Positions 53,889 through 62,937 of a DNA stretch of 64,000 nucleotides are shown here, piece after piece (positions within the stretch are counted from its first letter, which is position 1; every line of letters begins with the position of its first letter). Origin of the DNA: Vibrio fortis (GTDB lineage: Bacteria; Pseudomonadota; Gammaproteobacteria; Enterobacterales; Vibrionaceae); NCBI RefSeq assembly GCF_024347475.1, contig NZ_AP025489.1:186001-250000 (forward strand), read 5' to 3'. A program made the position numbers and the translations under genes. Below the pieces are notes generated by a model, which was given only the letters and a program-made list of their open reading frames with translations, searched no databases and was not told the origin of the DNA.

Positions 53889-53917
53889 TTGCGCGAGATG
53901 TGACCGATCTCGCGCAA
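53889..53917. promoter_or_regulatory. Perfect inverted repeat upstream of parA
   Basis: TTGCGCGAGAT (53889-53899) and ATCTCGCGCAA (53907-53917) form an 11-bp perfect dyad with a 7-base spacer, 94 bases before the parA start. No T-run follows on the minus strand, so an operator for ParA autoregulation is more likely than a terminator. Confidence 0.55.
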
Positions 53918-53968
53918 ATAATGAACAAATAAACCTGTTTGAAGAGGTAATTTGTTCTATCACCGATA

Positions 53969-54090
53969 TTACATTGAGTAATTCAAGCCTACCCAGAAAG
54001 AGCGTCCAATCTGGTAGTTTGATTCGCTGCCGTTAACTTCATCGAATAGGTTCTTGATTCGTAGGTCAATTGAAGCATTGTGCTGCTTAT
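53969..54090 (-). pseudogene. 3' remnant of a TonB-dependent receptor gene
   Basis: The last about 37 residues of the leftward frame (ASIDLRIKNLFDEVNG, then GRSFWVGLNYSM) are the C-terminal strands of a TonB-dependent outer-membrane receptor, with the NLFD turn motif. Upstream sequence in the frame is unrelated and overlaps dgcA, so over 90 percent of the gene is gone. It stands between parA and dgcA and marks a deletion or insertion junction. Confidence 0.65.
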
Positions 54091-54113
54091 ATATTAGAAT
54101 TTTGTCTGTATCA

Positions 54114-55082
54114 TCAGTTGAGGTGCAATTTCCCTGAGTGATATTTAAGTCCGTCTTCAATATCTTCACCAAGCAACACTGGGCCATCCAAATCAACCAC
54201 TTCTGCGTTGGTGGCAATTGGCAAAGCCGCTTTCATAGCGATCGAAGTGCCCAGCATGCAGCCAGCCATAATGGCGAAGCCTTCGTTTCTAGCTTGTTTT
54301 TCCAAGAGTAATGCTTCTGTTAACCCGCCCGTCTTGTCGAGTTTGATATTAACCATCTCATAAAGCCCCTTTAGGTCAGCGAGTTGTGCTCTCGTGTGGC
54401 AGCTTTCGTCTGCACAGAGTGGAATAGGGTGCTTAATACTGGCTAGGAGTTGGTCTTCTCCTGATGGTAGAGGCTGCTCAATCATGGTGATATCAAAAGG
54501 GGCGAGTTGTTCGAATAACTGTTCTAAATCGAGAGAACTCCACGCTTCATTTGCATCCAGTACGATTTTGCTATTCGGAGCTGCGGCTCTCACAGCGGCA
54601 ACTCGTTCAACCACCGATTCACCATCCAATTTCACTTTTAACAGTGTCGCGCCTTGGTCTACGTATTGCTTGGCTTGCGTTGCCATGGCTTCTGCCTCAC
54701 CAATGGAGACGGTCATGGCAGTCTCTATTGCTGGGCTAATAGTAAAAGTAGGCGATGGGAAGGATGTCCCTTCTAGCTTGCTAATCAAATCCCAAAGCGC
54801 GCAATCTACGGCATTACGTGCTGCGCCTGCTGGCATTGATTGTAAGTGCTGTTTCGCTTCTTGTGGTGAAAGGCTGATTAAGCCCGAGGTCCAGCTTTCT
54901 ATTTGTGCTATTACTGACTCAACACTCTCACCGTATCTCGGGTAAGGTGTACACTCTCCAATCCCTTGCTGTTGGTCATGAGATATGGTCACCCTTACCG
55001 TGTGACAATGAGTTCGTGCGCCTCTTGATATGACAAAAGGGGTCGCCAATTCGATGCTGTACGGAGTCGCTTCTAATAACAT
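54114..55082 (-). CDS. dgcA: N-acetyl-D-glutamate racemase DgcA (enolase superfamily, dipeptide-epimerase-like)
   Basis: 322 residues of the muconate-lactonising/dipeptide epimerase group. The first catalytic Lys is in LLKVKLDG, metal ligands are Asp in IVLDANEAWS, Glu in TMIEQPLP and Asp in CADESCHT, and the second Lys is in VNIKLDKTGGL. Proteins of this type were named L-Ala-D/L-Glu epimerases. Beside a DUF1611 gene, the marine DgcN-DgcA pathway of D-glutamate use is the better reading. I use the ATG at 55082; the longer frame to 55217 overlaps dgcN heavily. Confidence 0.83.
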   Translation of the reverse strand: MLLEATPYSIELATPFVISRGARTHCHTVRVTISHDQQQGIGECTPYPRYGESVESVIAQIESWTSGLISLSPQEAKQHLQSMPAGAARNAVDCALWDLISKLEGTSFPSPTFTISPAIETAMTVSIGEAEAMATQAKQYVDQGATLLKVKLDGESVVERVAAVRAAAPNSKIVLDANEAWSSLDLEQLFEQLAPFDITMIEQPLPSGEDQLLASIKHPIPLCADESCHTRAQLADLKGLYEMVNIKLDKTGGLTEALLLEKQARNEGFAIMAGCMLGTSIAMKAALPIATNAEVVDLDGPVLLGEDIEDGLKYHSGKLHLN

Positions 55083-55098
55083 GGTCTGTTCTCGCAAG

Positions 55099-56106
55099 TT
55101 AAAAGTTGGCATTGAGATAGCTGGCAATGGACTGGATTCCGAAACGTACAGGGTCAGTAACAGGTACCTGATAAGTCTCTTGCCAATCTGCACAGAGCGC
55201 TTTGGCTTCCTCTTCACTCAGAGCTGAAGTATTAAGACTAATACCCGCTAATGCAGCTCTTGGGTTTGTTAATCTAGCTGCCGCCAAGTTCGCTTCTATC
55301 GTGGCAGAGATTGAAGGGAGTTGGCAATGAGGAAGGTGACGAATGTGAGGTCTACCGACTTCATGGCAAAGTACAAGCGCATCTGCTTGAGCACCATGAA
55401 GCAAGCCTAAACTCACTCCTGCAAAGGAAGGATTAAATAAAGAACCTTGTCCCTCGATGATATCCCACTGGTGGTCGTCAAAACTTGGGCTGATCGCTTC
55501 TACTGCGCCAGAAATGAAATCGGCAATGACAGCGTCGATTGAGATACCATCGCCTGCAACGAGAATCCCAGTTTGACCCGTCGCTTTGAATTGCGCATCG
55601 AACTCAAGTTCCTTTAAGGCTTTTTCTAAAGCCAGAGCGGTAAACATTTTACCGACTGAACAATCCGTTCCGACGGTGAGAAGGCGTTTACCTTGGCGAG
55701 TTTTGCCTGTACCCACAGCTAAAGGCGCATCGTAATGACGTACATCGTGAAGTTGAGTTTTCTCTTTGGTTTGAAGCTCTGCAAGTTCCGGGATTTCAGT
55801 GAGGCGGGAGTGCATGCCCGATGCGATACTAAACCCGAGTTGTGCTGCTTTGATTAGTGTCGGTTTCCAAGTTTCAGGGATTACGCCTCCGGCATTGGCA
55901 GTACCGATGACTAGCGTTTTTGCGCCTTTATCTAGGGCTTCCTCTAACGTGAGATCATCGAGCCCTAGAGAGACTGTATCTGTCGTTAGTCTCAGTTCTC
56001 CAACGCACAGTTCAGGTCGCCATAGCGCAATACCGCGCGCCGTTTTGGCAGAAATTGGATCAGTAACGTCGCCTAAGAAGAGTAAGTAGGGTTGAGCGAT
56101 AGACAT
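55099..56106 (-). CDS. dgcN: D-glutamate N-acetyltransferase DgcN (DUF1611)
   Basis: 335 residues. An N-terminal Rossmann-like domain precedes a P-loop-type core: RLLTVGTDCSVGKMFTALAL (about 138-157), then GQTGILVAGDGISIDAV and the late GQGSLFNPSFAGVSLGLLHG. This is the DUF1611/DgcN family, which acetylates D-glutamate as the first step of its conversion to L-glutamate with DgcA. Its stop is 16 bases before the dgcA start, so the pair is one operon, divergent from nothing but next to a LysR gene on the same strand. Confidence 0.85.
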   Translation of the reverse strand: MSIAQPYLLFLGDVTDPISAKTARGIALWRPELCVGELRLTTDTVSLGLDDLTLEEALDKGAKTLVIGTANAGGVIPETWKPTLIKAAQLGFSIASGMHSRLTEIPELAELQTKEKTQLHDVRHYDAPLAVGTGKTRQGKRLLTVGTDCSVGKMFTALALEKALKELEFDAQFKATGQTGILVAGDGISIDAVIADFISGAVEAISPSFDDHQWDIIEGQGSLFNPSFAGVSLGLLHGAQADALVLCHEVGRPHIRHLPHCQLPSISATIEANLAAARLTNPRAALAGISLNTSALSEEEAKALCADWQETYQVPVTDPVRFGIQSIASYLNANF

Positions 56107-56200
56107 GAAGCATCCTTGTTATCCTGTTGAATTGAAAACAGAGTAGTGGTTCACCGTGAACGGTTCGAATGCTTATTTGTTGGTTGCCTATAACAACAGG

Positions 56201-57091
56201 TTATAGGCTCGCTTCTAGTTGTTGGACGAAGTTTCTTGCTGAAATACTTAATGGGTTGTGTTCGGCATAAAGTAACGACACGGTAATATCAATGGCGGGT
56301 ATTAATTTGGCCGTGTGTACTCGATCTTTGTATTGGCTTGCTGTCCAAGGGTCGACAATCGCGCAACCGACTTGGTGCACGACTAACTCGGCTGCGGTAC
56401 TGTAGTTTCTCACTGATACCGAAGGGTGGTAATCGGGTTCGAGTGTATGTATGGTTTGATGAAGCTGTGCTCCTAACGGGTCACGATTGTCGAGACCAAT
56501 GAGTGTTTTGTCACAGCTCAGTAACTGTTTCAGGCTGATAACGTCATCATTTGAATCTTGAGGCGGCGTGATGACACACATCTCAGAGGTTATTAATGTT
56601 TTTTGAACGAGAGAGTGTGGAGCATCATTGCCAAAGCAGATCGCAAGATCGATCTGGTTCTTTAATAGGGCATCGCATAGTTCATCTTGATTCCCTGTCG
56701 AGATCTCTATGTTGTAATCCCCACTGTTGCAGAGCTGGGCGATAAGAGGTGACAACATAGTGGAAGAGAGAATTGGAGGTGCACCGATTGTAAGGTGCTT
56801 TTCCCCTGCTTTAATTTTATTTGTCAGGTTCCGAAATTGACCCAACTGCTGATAGATTTTTTCTGCTTCGGGAAGGAGGAGATGTGCTTCTTTGGTTGGG
56901 ACCAATCTTCCTTTGATGCGTTCAAACAGCGCGAACCCTAATTGCTGTTCAGTGTGAGAGAGAACACGAGTGACGTTTGGCTGTGAAACATGAAGGTGTT
57001 TAGCTGCGCCAGAGACGGTGCCTGATTTCATGACAGCATAAAAGATCTCAAGTTGTCTTAGATTCACGTCGTCAACCGCCATTAATTTCAA
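56201..57091 (-). CDS. LysR-family regulator of the dgc genes (probable)
   Basis: 296 residues. The N-terminal helix-turn-helix is QLEIFYAVMKSGTVSGAAKH with LHVSQPNVTRVLSH, followed by a type 2 periplasmic-binding-like sensor domain (HLTIGAPPILSSTMLSPLI). It sits upstream of dgcN on the same strand with a 95-base gap. LysR genes accompany dgcN-dgcA in marine bacteria, so control by D-glutamate is plausible. The gene itself is certain; its target is inference. Confidence 0.88.
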   Translation of the reverse strand: MKLMAVDDVNLRQLEIFYAVMKSGTVSGAAKHLHVSQPNVTRVLSHTEQQLGFALFERIKGRLVPTKEAHLLLPEAEKIYQQLGQFRNLTNKIKAGEKHLTIGAPPILSSTMLSPLIAQLCNSGDYNIEISTGNQDELCDALLKNQIDLAICFGNDAPHSLVQKTLITSEMCVITPPQDSNDDVISLKQLLSCDKTLIGLDNRDPLGAQLHQTIHTLEPDYHPSVSVRNYSTAAELVVHQVGCAIVDPWTASQYKDRVHTAKLIPAIDITVSLLYAEHNPLSISARNFVQQLEASL

Positions 57092-57707
57092 GTCTCATCA
57101 CAGTAAATGAAAAACTTAGGTAATTAAAGTGGAAAATTATCTTGTGAATTTGGAACTATTGAATGAATTGAAGGCTTATGGTTGAGAATAAGGTGCTAGA
57201 AAATATTCGGATGTTATTTAAATTAAGAAAATGAATTGTATTAAATATGAATAATTATTCTAATGAACCGCGATCTTTGTATGTTGTTTAAAACAGTTTA
57301 AGTAACTAAGCAATAACTTAACTGTATCAAATTATTAAGAACGAATCTTAATTAGGAGAGAGCCCTATCCTTTAGTGGTACCTTCAGTTTAGTAAACTTA
57401 GTGTGAAAAATTCAAGTAAAGTCAATCACTAAGTATGGTTCATTTTTGAGACGATGGTGCAAATCCCATAGTTTTTTGGTGGTTTTTGTTTGACATTTAA
57501 GATACTTCTTTGGTTGGGGATTCAACACATTTTGTTATTAAAATGTCCAACAGGATTGAAATCTCATTCTGAATATTTTTGTTTTTACTTAAATCATCAC
57601 TATTGGTAATATTAATTTATAAATTCAAGTTTTACTAATGCTCTCCTATTTGGTGATGAATATCATCCAAGGATATAGGGGGGTATTTTTTTCAATGGAA
57701 TTCAGAC
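57092..57707. other. Divergent AT-rich control region, no gene seen
   Basis: About 600 bases between the LysR and diguanylate cyclase genes, strongly AT-rich, without a supported frame. It holds GAGAGAGCCC near 57355-57367 and an imperfect AGTTTAGTAAACTTAG dyad near 57387-57401, which might be protein-binding sites. No riboswitch could be recognised. Confidence 0.5.
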
Positions 57708-59276
57708 ATGACGTCAGTGATTGGTCATCGAATTAACTTACGACTACTTGTCTTATCTTTATGTATCTTGAGTGTCGCTATTACGTTGATGAACGTATTT
57801 CATTCAAGCTACCGAGCTCAACACGAATTAATAATCAATAAAAGCTTAGAAGCTAATCGAGTCTATGCTGACAAAATGGCAGCAATGACCGACGTATATG
57901 TTGAGCAAGTTATGTCTCAACTAAAGTACAGCGCGAGACTACTCTCCTCTCGGATCAATGATGCGAACTTTGTTACCCAAGAGACCACCAGGCTCAATCA
58001 ACAGACAGACTCGTTTAACTCAGTGTATGTAGTGGACCAAGATGGTGTGATTGCTTCAATCATGCCAAAGAGTGTCAACCTAAAAGGGGTAAAACTGACA
58101 TCTGAACGTTCTAGGCAATCACTAAGGGCAAAAGCTCCTCTTATTTCCGACCCGTTTGTATCCCCTGCGGGCAATTATCTTATTAGCATGACGTATCCGA
58201 TATTTTCCCCTCAAGGTAAATATCTTGGGTATGTAGGTGGTAGTATTTATTTAGAAGATTCCAGTCTTTTGAGTAACTTATTGAGCCGTCATAATTATAA
58301 GGATGGTTCGTATCTCTATGTCGTTGATCGAAACCGTTCTCTGATTTATCACCCGCAGAAGAGTCGTATTGGCGAAGTGGTACTGGGAAATGATGCTGTA
58401 GAAACAGTACTGAATGTTGGCGATGGCTCTAAGGGAATTGTCAATACTCAAGGAGTTGCTATGTTATCGGGTTTTGCCATGGTGAAAAGCACTGGCTGGG
58501 GGATAATAGCTCAAACTCCGAAAGACCGAGCTATTATGGAGTTAGAGACACAAATGCAGTACGTTATGTTTGAGTCGATTCCAGTCGGAATAGGCACTTT
58601 GATCTTCATTTGGATTTCAGCAATTTGTATTTCAAGGCCATTGTGGCAGCTCGCTAACACCGTTAATAAATTCGATACCACGCATTCTCTATCTGCTGAA
58701 TTGAGTAATGTTAACCCTTGGTATTTTGAAGCGTCACAACTGAAAGTGAGCTGCGAGAATACCTTCAATTTAGTATCGAATCAGATAGAGAAACTGCATT
58801 CCGAGAACCTGACTGATCCAATGACAGGCCTTTTGAATCGCCGAGGGTTGAAGCGAGCAATCGAGAATTTTCAAAATAATGGAAAACCAGTATCTGTGTT
58901 GGCATTGGATATTGATCATTTCAAAGCCGTAAATGATAAATATGGCCACCAGTTTGGTGATCAGTTGCTTAAACAAACTGCACAGTTGATGAAAGCTCAG
59001 GTGAGAGATGCAGATGTTGTGTGTCGTTCAGGTGGGGAAGAGTTCATCATCTTTTTGGATGGTTCAAACATGGAAGTGGCGTATGAGATTGCAGAGCGCA
59101 TTCGTCTCTCGATTGAGTCGGATATCACCTCTTTAGAAGAAGGCGCCACAATCTCTATTGGTGTCGCTCAGTGGTACGGCGATACTACACCTATATCGTT
59201 GACGTTGGAATTGGCAGACAATGCTTTATATACAGCGAAAAGAAATGGTCGGAATAGAACGGAGCTCTTCTCTTAA
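57708..59276 (+). CDS. Membrane diguanylate cyclase with dCache sensor
   Basis: 522 residues. Membrane helix 1 (about 10-30) precedes a periplasmic double-Cache domain (about 35-285; NSVYVVDQDGVIASIMPKS, LISMTYPIFSPQGKYLGYVG, LYVVDRNRSLIYHP). A second helix (about 285-310), a short HAMP-like linker and a GGDEF domain (about 365-520) follow, with the active GGEEF motif in RSGGEEFIIF and LTDPMTGLLNRRG at its start. It should make cyclic di-GMP in response to a small periplasmic ligand, perhaps an amino acid given the flanking D-amino-acid genes. No RxxD inhibitory site five residues upstream is seen. Confidence 0.92.
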   Translation: MTSVIGHRINLRLLVLSLCILSVAITLMNVFHSSYRAQHELIINKSLEANRVYADKMAAMTDVYVEQVMSQLKYSARLLSSRINDANFVTQETTRLNQQTDSFNSVYVVDQDGVIASIMPKSVNLKGVKLTSERSRQSLRAKAPLISDPFVSPAGNYLISMTYPIFSPQGKYLGYVGGSIYLEDSSLLSNLLSRHNYKDGSYLYVVDRNRSLIYHPQKSRIGEVVLGNDAVETVLNVGDGSKGIVNTQGVAMLSGFAMVKSTGWGIIAQTPKDRAIMELETQMQYVMFESIPVGIGTLIFIWISAICISRPLWQLANTVNKFDTTHSLSAELSNVNPWYFEASQLKVSCENTFNLVSNQIEKLHSENLTDPMTGLLNRRGLKRAIENFQNNGKPVSVLALDIDHFKAVNDKYGHQFGDQLLKQTAQLMKAQVRDADVVCRSGGEEFIIFLDGSNMEVAYEIAERIRLSIESDITSLEEGATISIGVAQWYGDTTPISLTLELADNALYTAKRNGRNRTELFS

Positions 59277-59292
59277 ATTCTAATCTATTGAG

Positions 59293-59330
59293 TAGGGGAG
59301 CGGTGCAAATAACCGCGCCCCTATTTTATT
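59293..59330 (+). terminator. Terminator after the diguanylate cyclase gene
   Basis: AGGGGAGCGGT pairs with ACCGCGCCCCT (one internal mismatch) around a short loop, followed by ATTTTATTT. It begins 17 bases after the stop. Confidence 0.7.
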
Positions 59331-59343
59331 TCAGGCTGAACAT
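59330..59343 (+). repeat. parS-like core without full arms
   Basis: TTCAGGCTGAACAT is identical to the core and inner right arm of the parS-like palindromes. The outer left arm is replaced by ATTTTA, and the outer right arm by GTCG. It lies between the cyclase terminator and the dsdA stop, about 6 kb from parA. Confidence 0.45.
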
Positions 59344-59358
59344 GTCGAACTTGTAGTG

Positions 59359-60687
59359 TTAGACAAAGGATTGATCTAGATAGAACTGCATTTCTGATTG
59401 TGGAACCATACCACCCCCTGTCGCCCATACTAGATGAGTTGCGTTAGCCATTTTAATATCGTCGAAGCCCATTTGTGCTCGGTATTTATTACTATTGGTT
59501 AAAATCACCGGACCGATCATGCCTGCGAGGGCGGAGGGCTCAAGCTGAATGTCTTCCAATTCGCTGAGTTGGCGAAGAAGGCGATACATACGTGCATCAG
59601 AGATGGTGATGTATCCGTCTAACAGTCTTTCCATCGCTCGACCAACAAAGCCAGAAGCGCGACCGACAGCGAGCCCGTCTGCAGCGGTGATATTATCGAT
59701 ACCAATATCTTGAACACTGATGTTATCGTGCAATCCCGTGTGAACCCCCAGGAACATGCAAGGTGAGTGGGTAGGTTCGGCAAAAATACAATGGACGTGA
59801 TCACCGAATGCCGCTTTTAGTCCGAACGCGACGCCCCCCGGACCTCCGCCAACGCCACAAGGAAGGTAAACAAACAGTGGATGCTCAGCATCGACGACGA
59901 TATTCTTCTCAGCAAACTGCTGCTTTAAGCGCTCTCCGGCCACGGAATACCCAAGAAACAACGATTGTGAGTTCTCATCATCAATGAAAAAGCAGTTCGG
60001 ATCTTTCTCTGCTTCTTTGCGTCCTTGAGCAACAGCCACTCCGTAGTCTTGTTCGTACTCGACAACCGTTACTCCATGAGAACGCAGTTTGTCTTTTTTC
60101 CAAGCCTTGGCATCTGCCGACATATGAACTGAGACAGAGAAGCCCAACTTTGCACTCATAATTCCGATAGACAACCCAAGATTCCCTGTTGATCCAACGG
60201 CGATGCTGAATTGGCTAAAGAATGCTTTGAATGGTTCGGTTGCTAACAGGGTGTAGTCATCACCTTCATTGAGCATCCCCGCGTCGATGGCCAGTTTCTC
60301 TGCGAGCACGAGTACTTCATAGATACCACCTCTGGCTTTAATCGAGCCCGAAATAGGTAAGTGGCTGTCTTTCTTTAGCATCAACTGTCCAGCGATATGG
60401 GTTGTGTACTCGCTGTCTAAAGTTGCTTTCATCGCTGGAATGGAGACAACATCAGATTCGATGATGCCGTTACTCTTTTGGGTGTCTGGAAAAACATGAG
60501 CTAGGTAAGGAGCGAATCGCTTTAGTCTGTCACTGGCATCTTTGATGTCGCTCTTATCCAGTCCAACATGTGGCAACCCATCCTCAAAGCTAGTGATAGC
60601 AGGGTTGAACCAAGAGGTTTCCTTAAGTGAGATCAACTCTTTGATAAGCGGATACTGTTGGGTGAGTTGGTCAATTGCGATCGTCAT
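59359..60687 (-). CDS. dsdA: D-serine ammonia-lyase (D-serine dehydratase)
   Basis: 442 residues, the size of E. coli DsdA. The PLP lysine is in LPISGSIKARGGIYEV, the phosphate-binding glycine loop is PCGVGGGPGGVAFGL, and the C-terminus TNATHLVWATGGGMVP is characteristic. It converts D-serine to pyruvate and ammonia. I use the ATG at 60687 with AAAGGT before it; the frame extends to 60738. No dsdC regulator is adjacent. With dgcN-dgcA it makes a D-amino-acid catabolic neighbourhood. Confidence 0.94.
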   Translation of the reverse strand: MTIAIDQLTQQYPLIKELISLKETSWFNPAITSFEDGLPHVGLDKSDIKDASDRLKRFAPYLAHVFPDTQKSNGIIESDVVSIPAMKATLDSEYTTHIAGQLMLKKDSHLPISGSIKARGGIYEVLVLAEKLAIDAGMLNEGDDYTLLATEPFKAFFSQFSIAVGSTGNLGLSIGIMSAKLGFSVSVHMSADAKAWKKDKLRSHGVTVVEYEQDYGVAVAQGRKEAEKDPNCFFIDDENSQSLFLGYSVAGERLKQQFAEKNIVVDAEHPLFVYLPCGVGGGPGGVAFGLKAAFGDHVHCIFAEPTHSPCMFLGVHTGLHDNISVQDIGIDNITAADGLAVGRASGFVGRAMERLLDGYITISDARMYRLLRQLSELEDIQLEPSALAGMIGPVILTNSNKYRAQMGFDDIKMANATHLVWATGGGMVPQSEMQFYLDQSFV

Positions 60688-60877
60688 CTTGATACCTTTC
60701 ATTGTGACAAGTGGAGGTGAGTGTATATCGATAAGCACCTACTCACCAAAGCCTTTTGATCTGATTAGATAGGTTTTAAAGGTTGTTAGCAAATGGCGAT
60801 AACGCACACTTAGCTCAGCTAGATTCAAATCAAAGCGACAAGACTACTAGCTTCTGACATACAATTGACAAAAATAT

Positions 60878-60901
60878 CTAGACCGACCGGTTTGTATTGG
60901 C
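60878..60901 (+). promoter_or_regulatory. NemR-like operator upstream of the aldehyde dehydrogenase
   Basis: A 24-bp sequence beginning CTAGACCGACCGGTTTGTAT is repeated exactly before the alcohol dehydrogenase (62938-62961). Its TAGACCGACCGGT core is like the palindromic box of NemR-type TetR repressors. TTGACA lies 8 bases upstream (60865-60870). The ATG is 33 bases downstream. Confidence 0.7.
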
Positions 60902-60933
60902 TATTCTGTAGCAAATTAACTACGAGGTGCTGT

Positions 60934-62349
60934 ATGAAATATGATCTAACACCAGTGCAAATGGAAAATGCTCTCAGCTCTATGAAGAAAGAATTTGCAG
61001 CGAACCCGATGCCAAGTCAGGTGAGCAGAATTAAGAAACTAACGGAGCTTAAGTTCGCGCTGATCGAATATACAGACAAACTTTGTACAGCAGTCAGCCT
61101 AGACTACGGACATCGCAGCCAACTGGACACATTGATGGCGGATATCGTGCCTTGTATCGGTAATATTGATCATACGATTGACTGTCTGCCTCACTGGATG
61201 ATGTCGTCAATTCGCCACTCCGGTGCTTTGCTTTCTACATCTCGAGTTGAAGTGGTCTACCAACCTAGGGGTGTGGTTGGGATTGTTACACCATGGAACT
61301 TTCCAATCATGCTTTCCATTGGGCCCCTGATATCCGCGCTGGCAGCAGGTAACCGAGCGATGATAAAAATGAGTGAATTTACCCCATATACCAACCAAGT
61401 GTTGGGCGAAATGCTCGCAACGGTATTTGACCACTGTGAAGTTCAAATTGTGGAGGGTGAAGCCGATATTGCAGCGTCGTTTACATCGTTAAGCTTTGAT
61501 CACATGTTGTTTACGGGGTCCACGCAAGTTGGTCGCCACGTAATGAAAGCTGCTGCGGGCAATTTAACCCCTGTTACTCTTGAGTTAGGCGGTAAATCGC
61601 CAGTCATAGTTGCAGAAGACATGCCAGTCGATATTGCAGTAGAACGCATCATTTATGGCAAAAGTCTTAACAATGGGCAAGTCTGCGTAGCCCCTGATTA
61701 CATATTGTTGCCAGAGAGCAAAATTGAGCCGTTTATTGACGAGTACAAGTCTCAGTACCAAAGCTTGTTTGTTGAAGGAGTGTATTCGAAGAACCTGACC
61801 TCAATGGCGAATCAAAGGCAGTATGATCGAATCATGGCGTTACTGGGTGAAGAAGAGCAGGCAGAAACTCGAATTGAATTCTGCCATAGCGATGCACTTG
61901 ATCCTGATAACCATAGATTAGTTACCCATTTATTGGTTGAACCAAGTTTGACCTCTACTGTTATGACAGAAGAAATCTTTGGTCCTTTACTGCCAATTAT
62001 CGGGTATCAAAATATCGAACAGGCGTTTTCCATCGTTAATAGTAAGCCTCGACCTCTCGCGTTATACCTGATGACTTTTGATCGAGACTTGCAAGCGGAA
62101 GTGAAAACTCGAGTTCATTCTGGGGGAATGTGCATCAATGACTGTGTGTTCCACTTGGCTGTGGATGACGCTCCGTTTGGTGGTGTTGGAGAGTCTGGGT
62201 TGGGGCACTATCACGGTAAAGAAGGGTTTCTCACTTTTTCTCATGCTAAAACCGTAATGGAAACGGGCTTGGACCATAGAGTAAAACACTTGTTTTCAGC
62301 TGAAGATAACGAATTGAAATCAGCAGTTATGAATATGTTTGGTAAATAG
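60934..62349 (+). CDS. Coniferyl-aldehyde-dehydrogenase-type aldehyde dehydrogenase
   Basis: 471 residues of the ALDH superfamily. NAD-binding segments are GVVGIVTPWNFPIM and FTGSTQVGRHVM; the general base Glu is in TLELGGKSPVIV and the nucleophile Cys in LNNGQVCVAPDYIL. The C-terminal FGGVGESGLGHYHGKEGF is that of class 3-like/CALDH enzymes. It oxidises fatty or aromatic aldehydes to acids. The ATG at 60934 has GAGGTG seven bases upstream; an in-frame TTG at 60865 lies in the promoter. It shares its operator with the downstream alcohol dehydrogenase. Confidence 0.9.
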   Translation: MKYDLTPVQMENALSSMKKEFAANPMPSQVSRIKKLTELKFALIEYTDKLCTAVSLDYGHRSQLDTLMADIVPCIGNIDHTIDCLPHWMMSSIRHSGALLSTSRVEVVYQPRGVVGIVTPWNFPIMLSIGPLISALAAGNRAMIKMSEFTPYTNQVLGEMLATVFDHCEVQIVEGEADIAASFTSLSFDHMLFTGSTQVGRHVMKAAAGNLTPVTLELGGKSPVIVAEDMPVDIAVERIIYGKSLNNGQVCVAPDYILLPESKIEPFIDEYKSQYQSLFVEGVYSKNLTSMANQRQYDRIMALLGEEEQAETRIEFCHSDALDPDNHRLVTHLLVEPSLTSTVMTEEIFGPLLPIIGYQNIEQAFSIVNSKPRPLALYLMTFDRDLQAEVKTRVHSGGMCINDCVFHLAVDDAPFGGVGESGLGHYHGKEGFLTFSHAKTVMETGLDHRVKHLFSAEDNELKSAVMNMFGK

Positions 62350-62383
62350 CGAATTATTTAAATTAAGTTGTAAGGTTATTAAT

Positions 62384-62827
62384 ATGTTAGAGCGTTTTTT
62401 TGAAAAGACGATCAAGTCTTATTTGATCATCACAGGTCTACTGACTGCCACCGCATTCTCTACGTTTTTGGCACCAGAGTGGAGCATGAGGACTCTGTTT
62501 TCCTACAACGACGTGATGATGATGAATAAAGAGTATCTGCAAGGAACCTATCAGCACTGGGGAGTGATGGTAGGTTGTATTGGTGTTTTGCTCATGTTCT
62601 CTGCGAAATACAAACAGCTTAGAACCTCGACCATGATTTACAGCGCGTTCGAGAAATCCATGTTTGTTGGAATTTTTTTATACAACATTTGTATCAATGA
62701 TTACCAATGGTTCTACGGTTGGAGTGGTGTGTTCGTGCTTGATGCGTTCGTCACGATTTATTCATTAGTATATCTTTATTACTACTTGACTAGAGATAAA
62801 TCTCAAACGCCAGCTCACCTGCGTTGA
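62384..62827 (+). CDS. Small integral membrane protein, function unknown
   Basis: 147 residues with membrane segments near 12-32, 60-78, 92-108 and 115-135. It includes the conserved-looking HWGVMVGCIGVLLMFSA and a C-terminus ending SQTPAHLR. No named family recognised. It starts 34 bases after the aldehyde dehydrogenase stop and ends before a terminator, so the two are co-transcribed; a role in electrophile stress is inferred only from that. The ATG at 62384 follows AAGGT; a TTG at 62339 overlaps the previous gene. Confidence 0.7.
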   Translation: MLERFFEKTIKSYLIITGLLTATAFSTFLAPEWSMRTLFSYNDVMMMNKEYLQGTYQHWGVMVGCIGVLLMFSAKYKQLRTSTMIYSAFEKSMFVGIFLYNICINDYQWFYGWSGVFVLDAFVTIYSLVYLYYYLTRDKSQTPAHLR

Positions 62828-62843
62828 TCACCTAGTTAAAGCT

Positions 62844-62869
62844 AAGCCCGCATACTGCGGGCTTTTTTT
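62844..62869 (+). terminator. Terminator after the aldehyde dehydrogenase operon
   Basis: A 9-bp perfect stem, AAGCCCGCA with TGCGGGCTT, and a 3-base loop followed by TTTTTTC. Confidence 0.88.
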
Positions 62870-62937
62870 CGTTCTAGTCTGAGTAAAAACCGTGAGATCA
62901 AAAAGATCTTTCTTGACACATAATTGACATTACTGCA

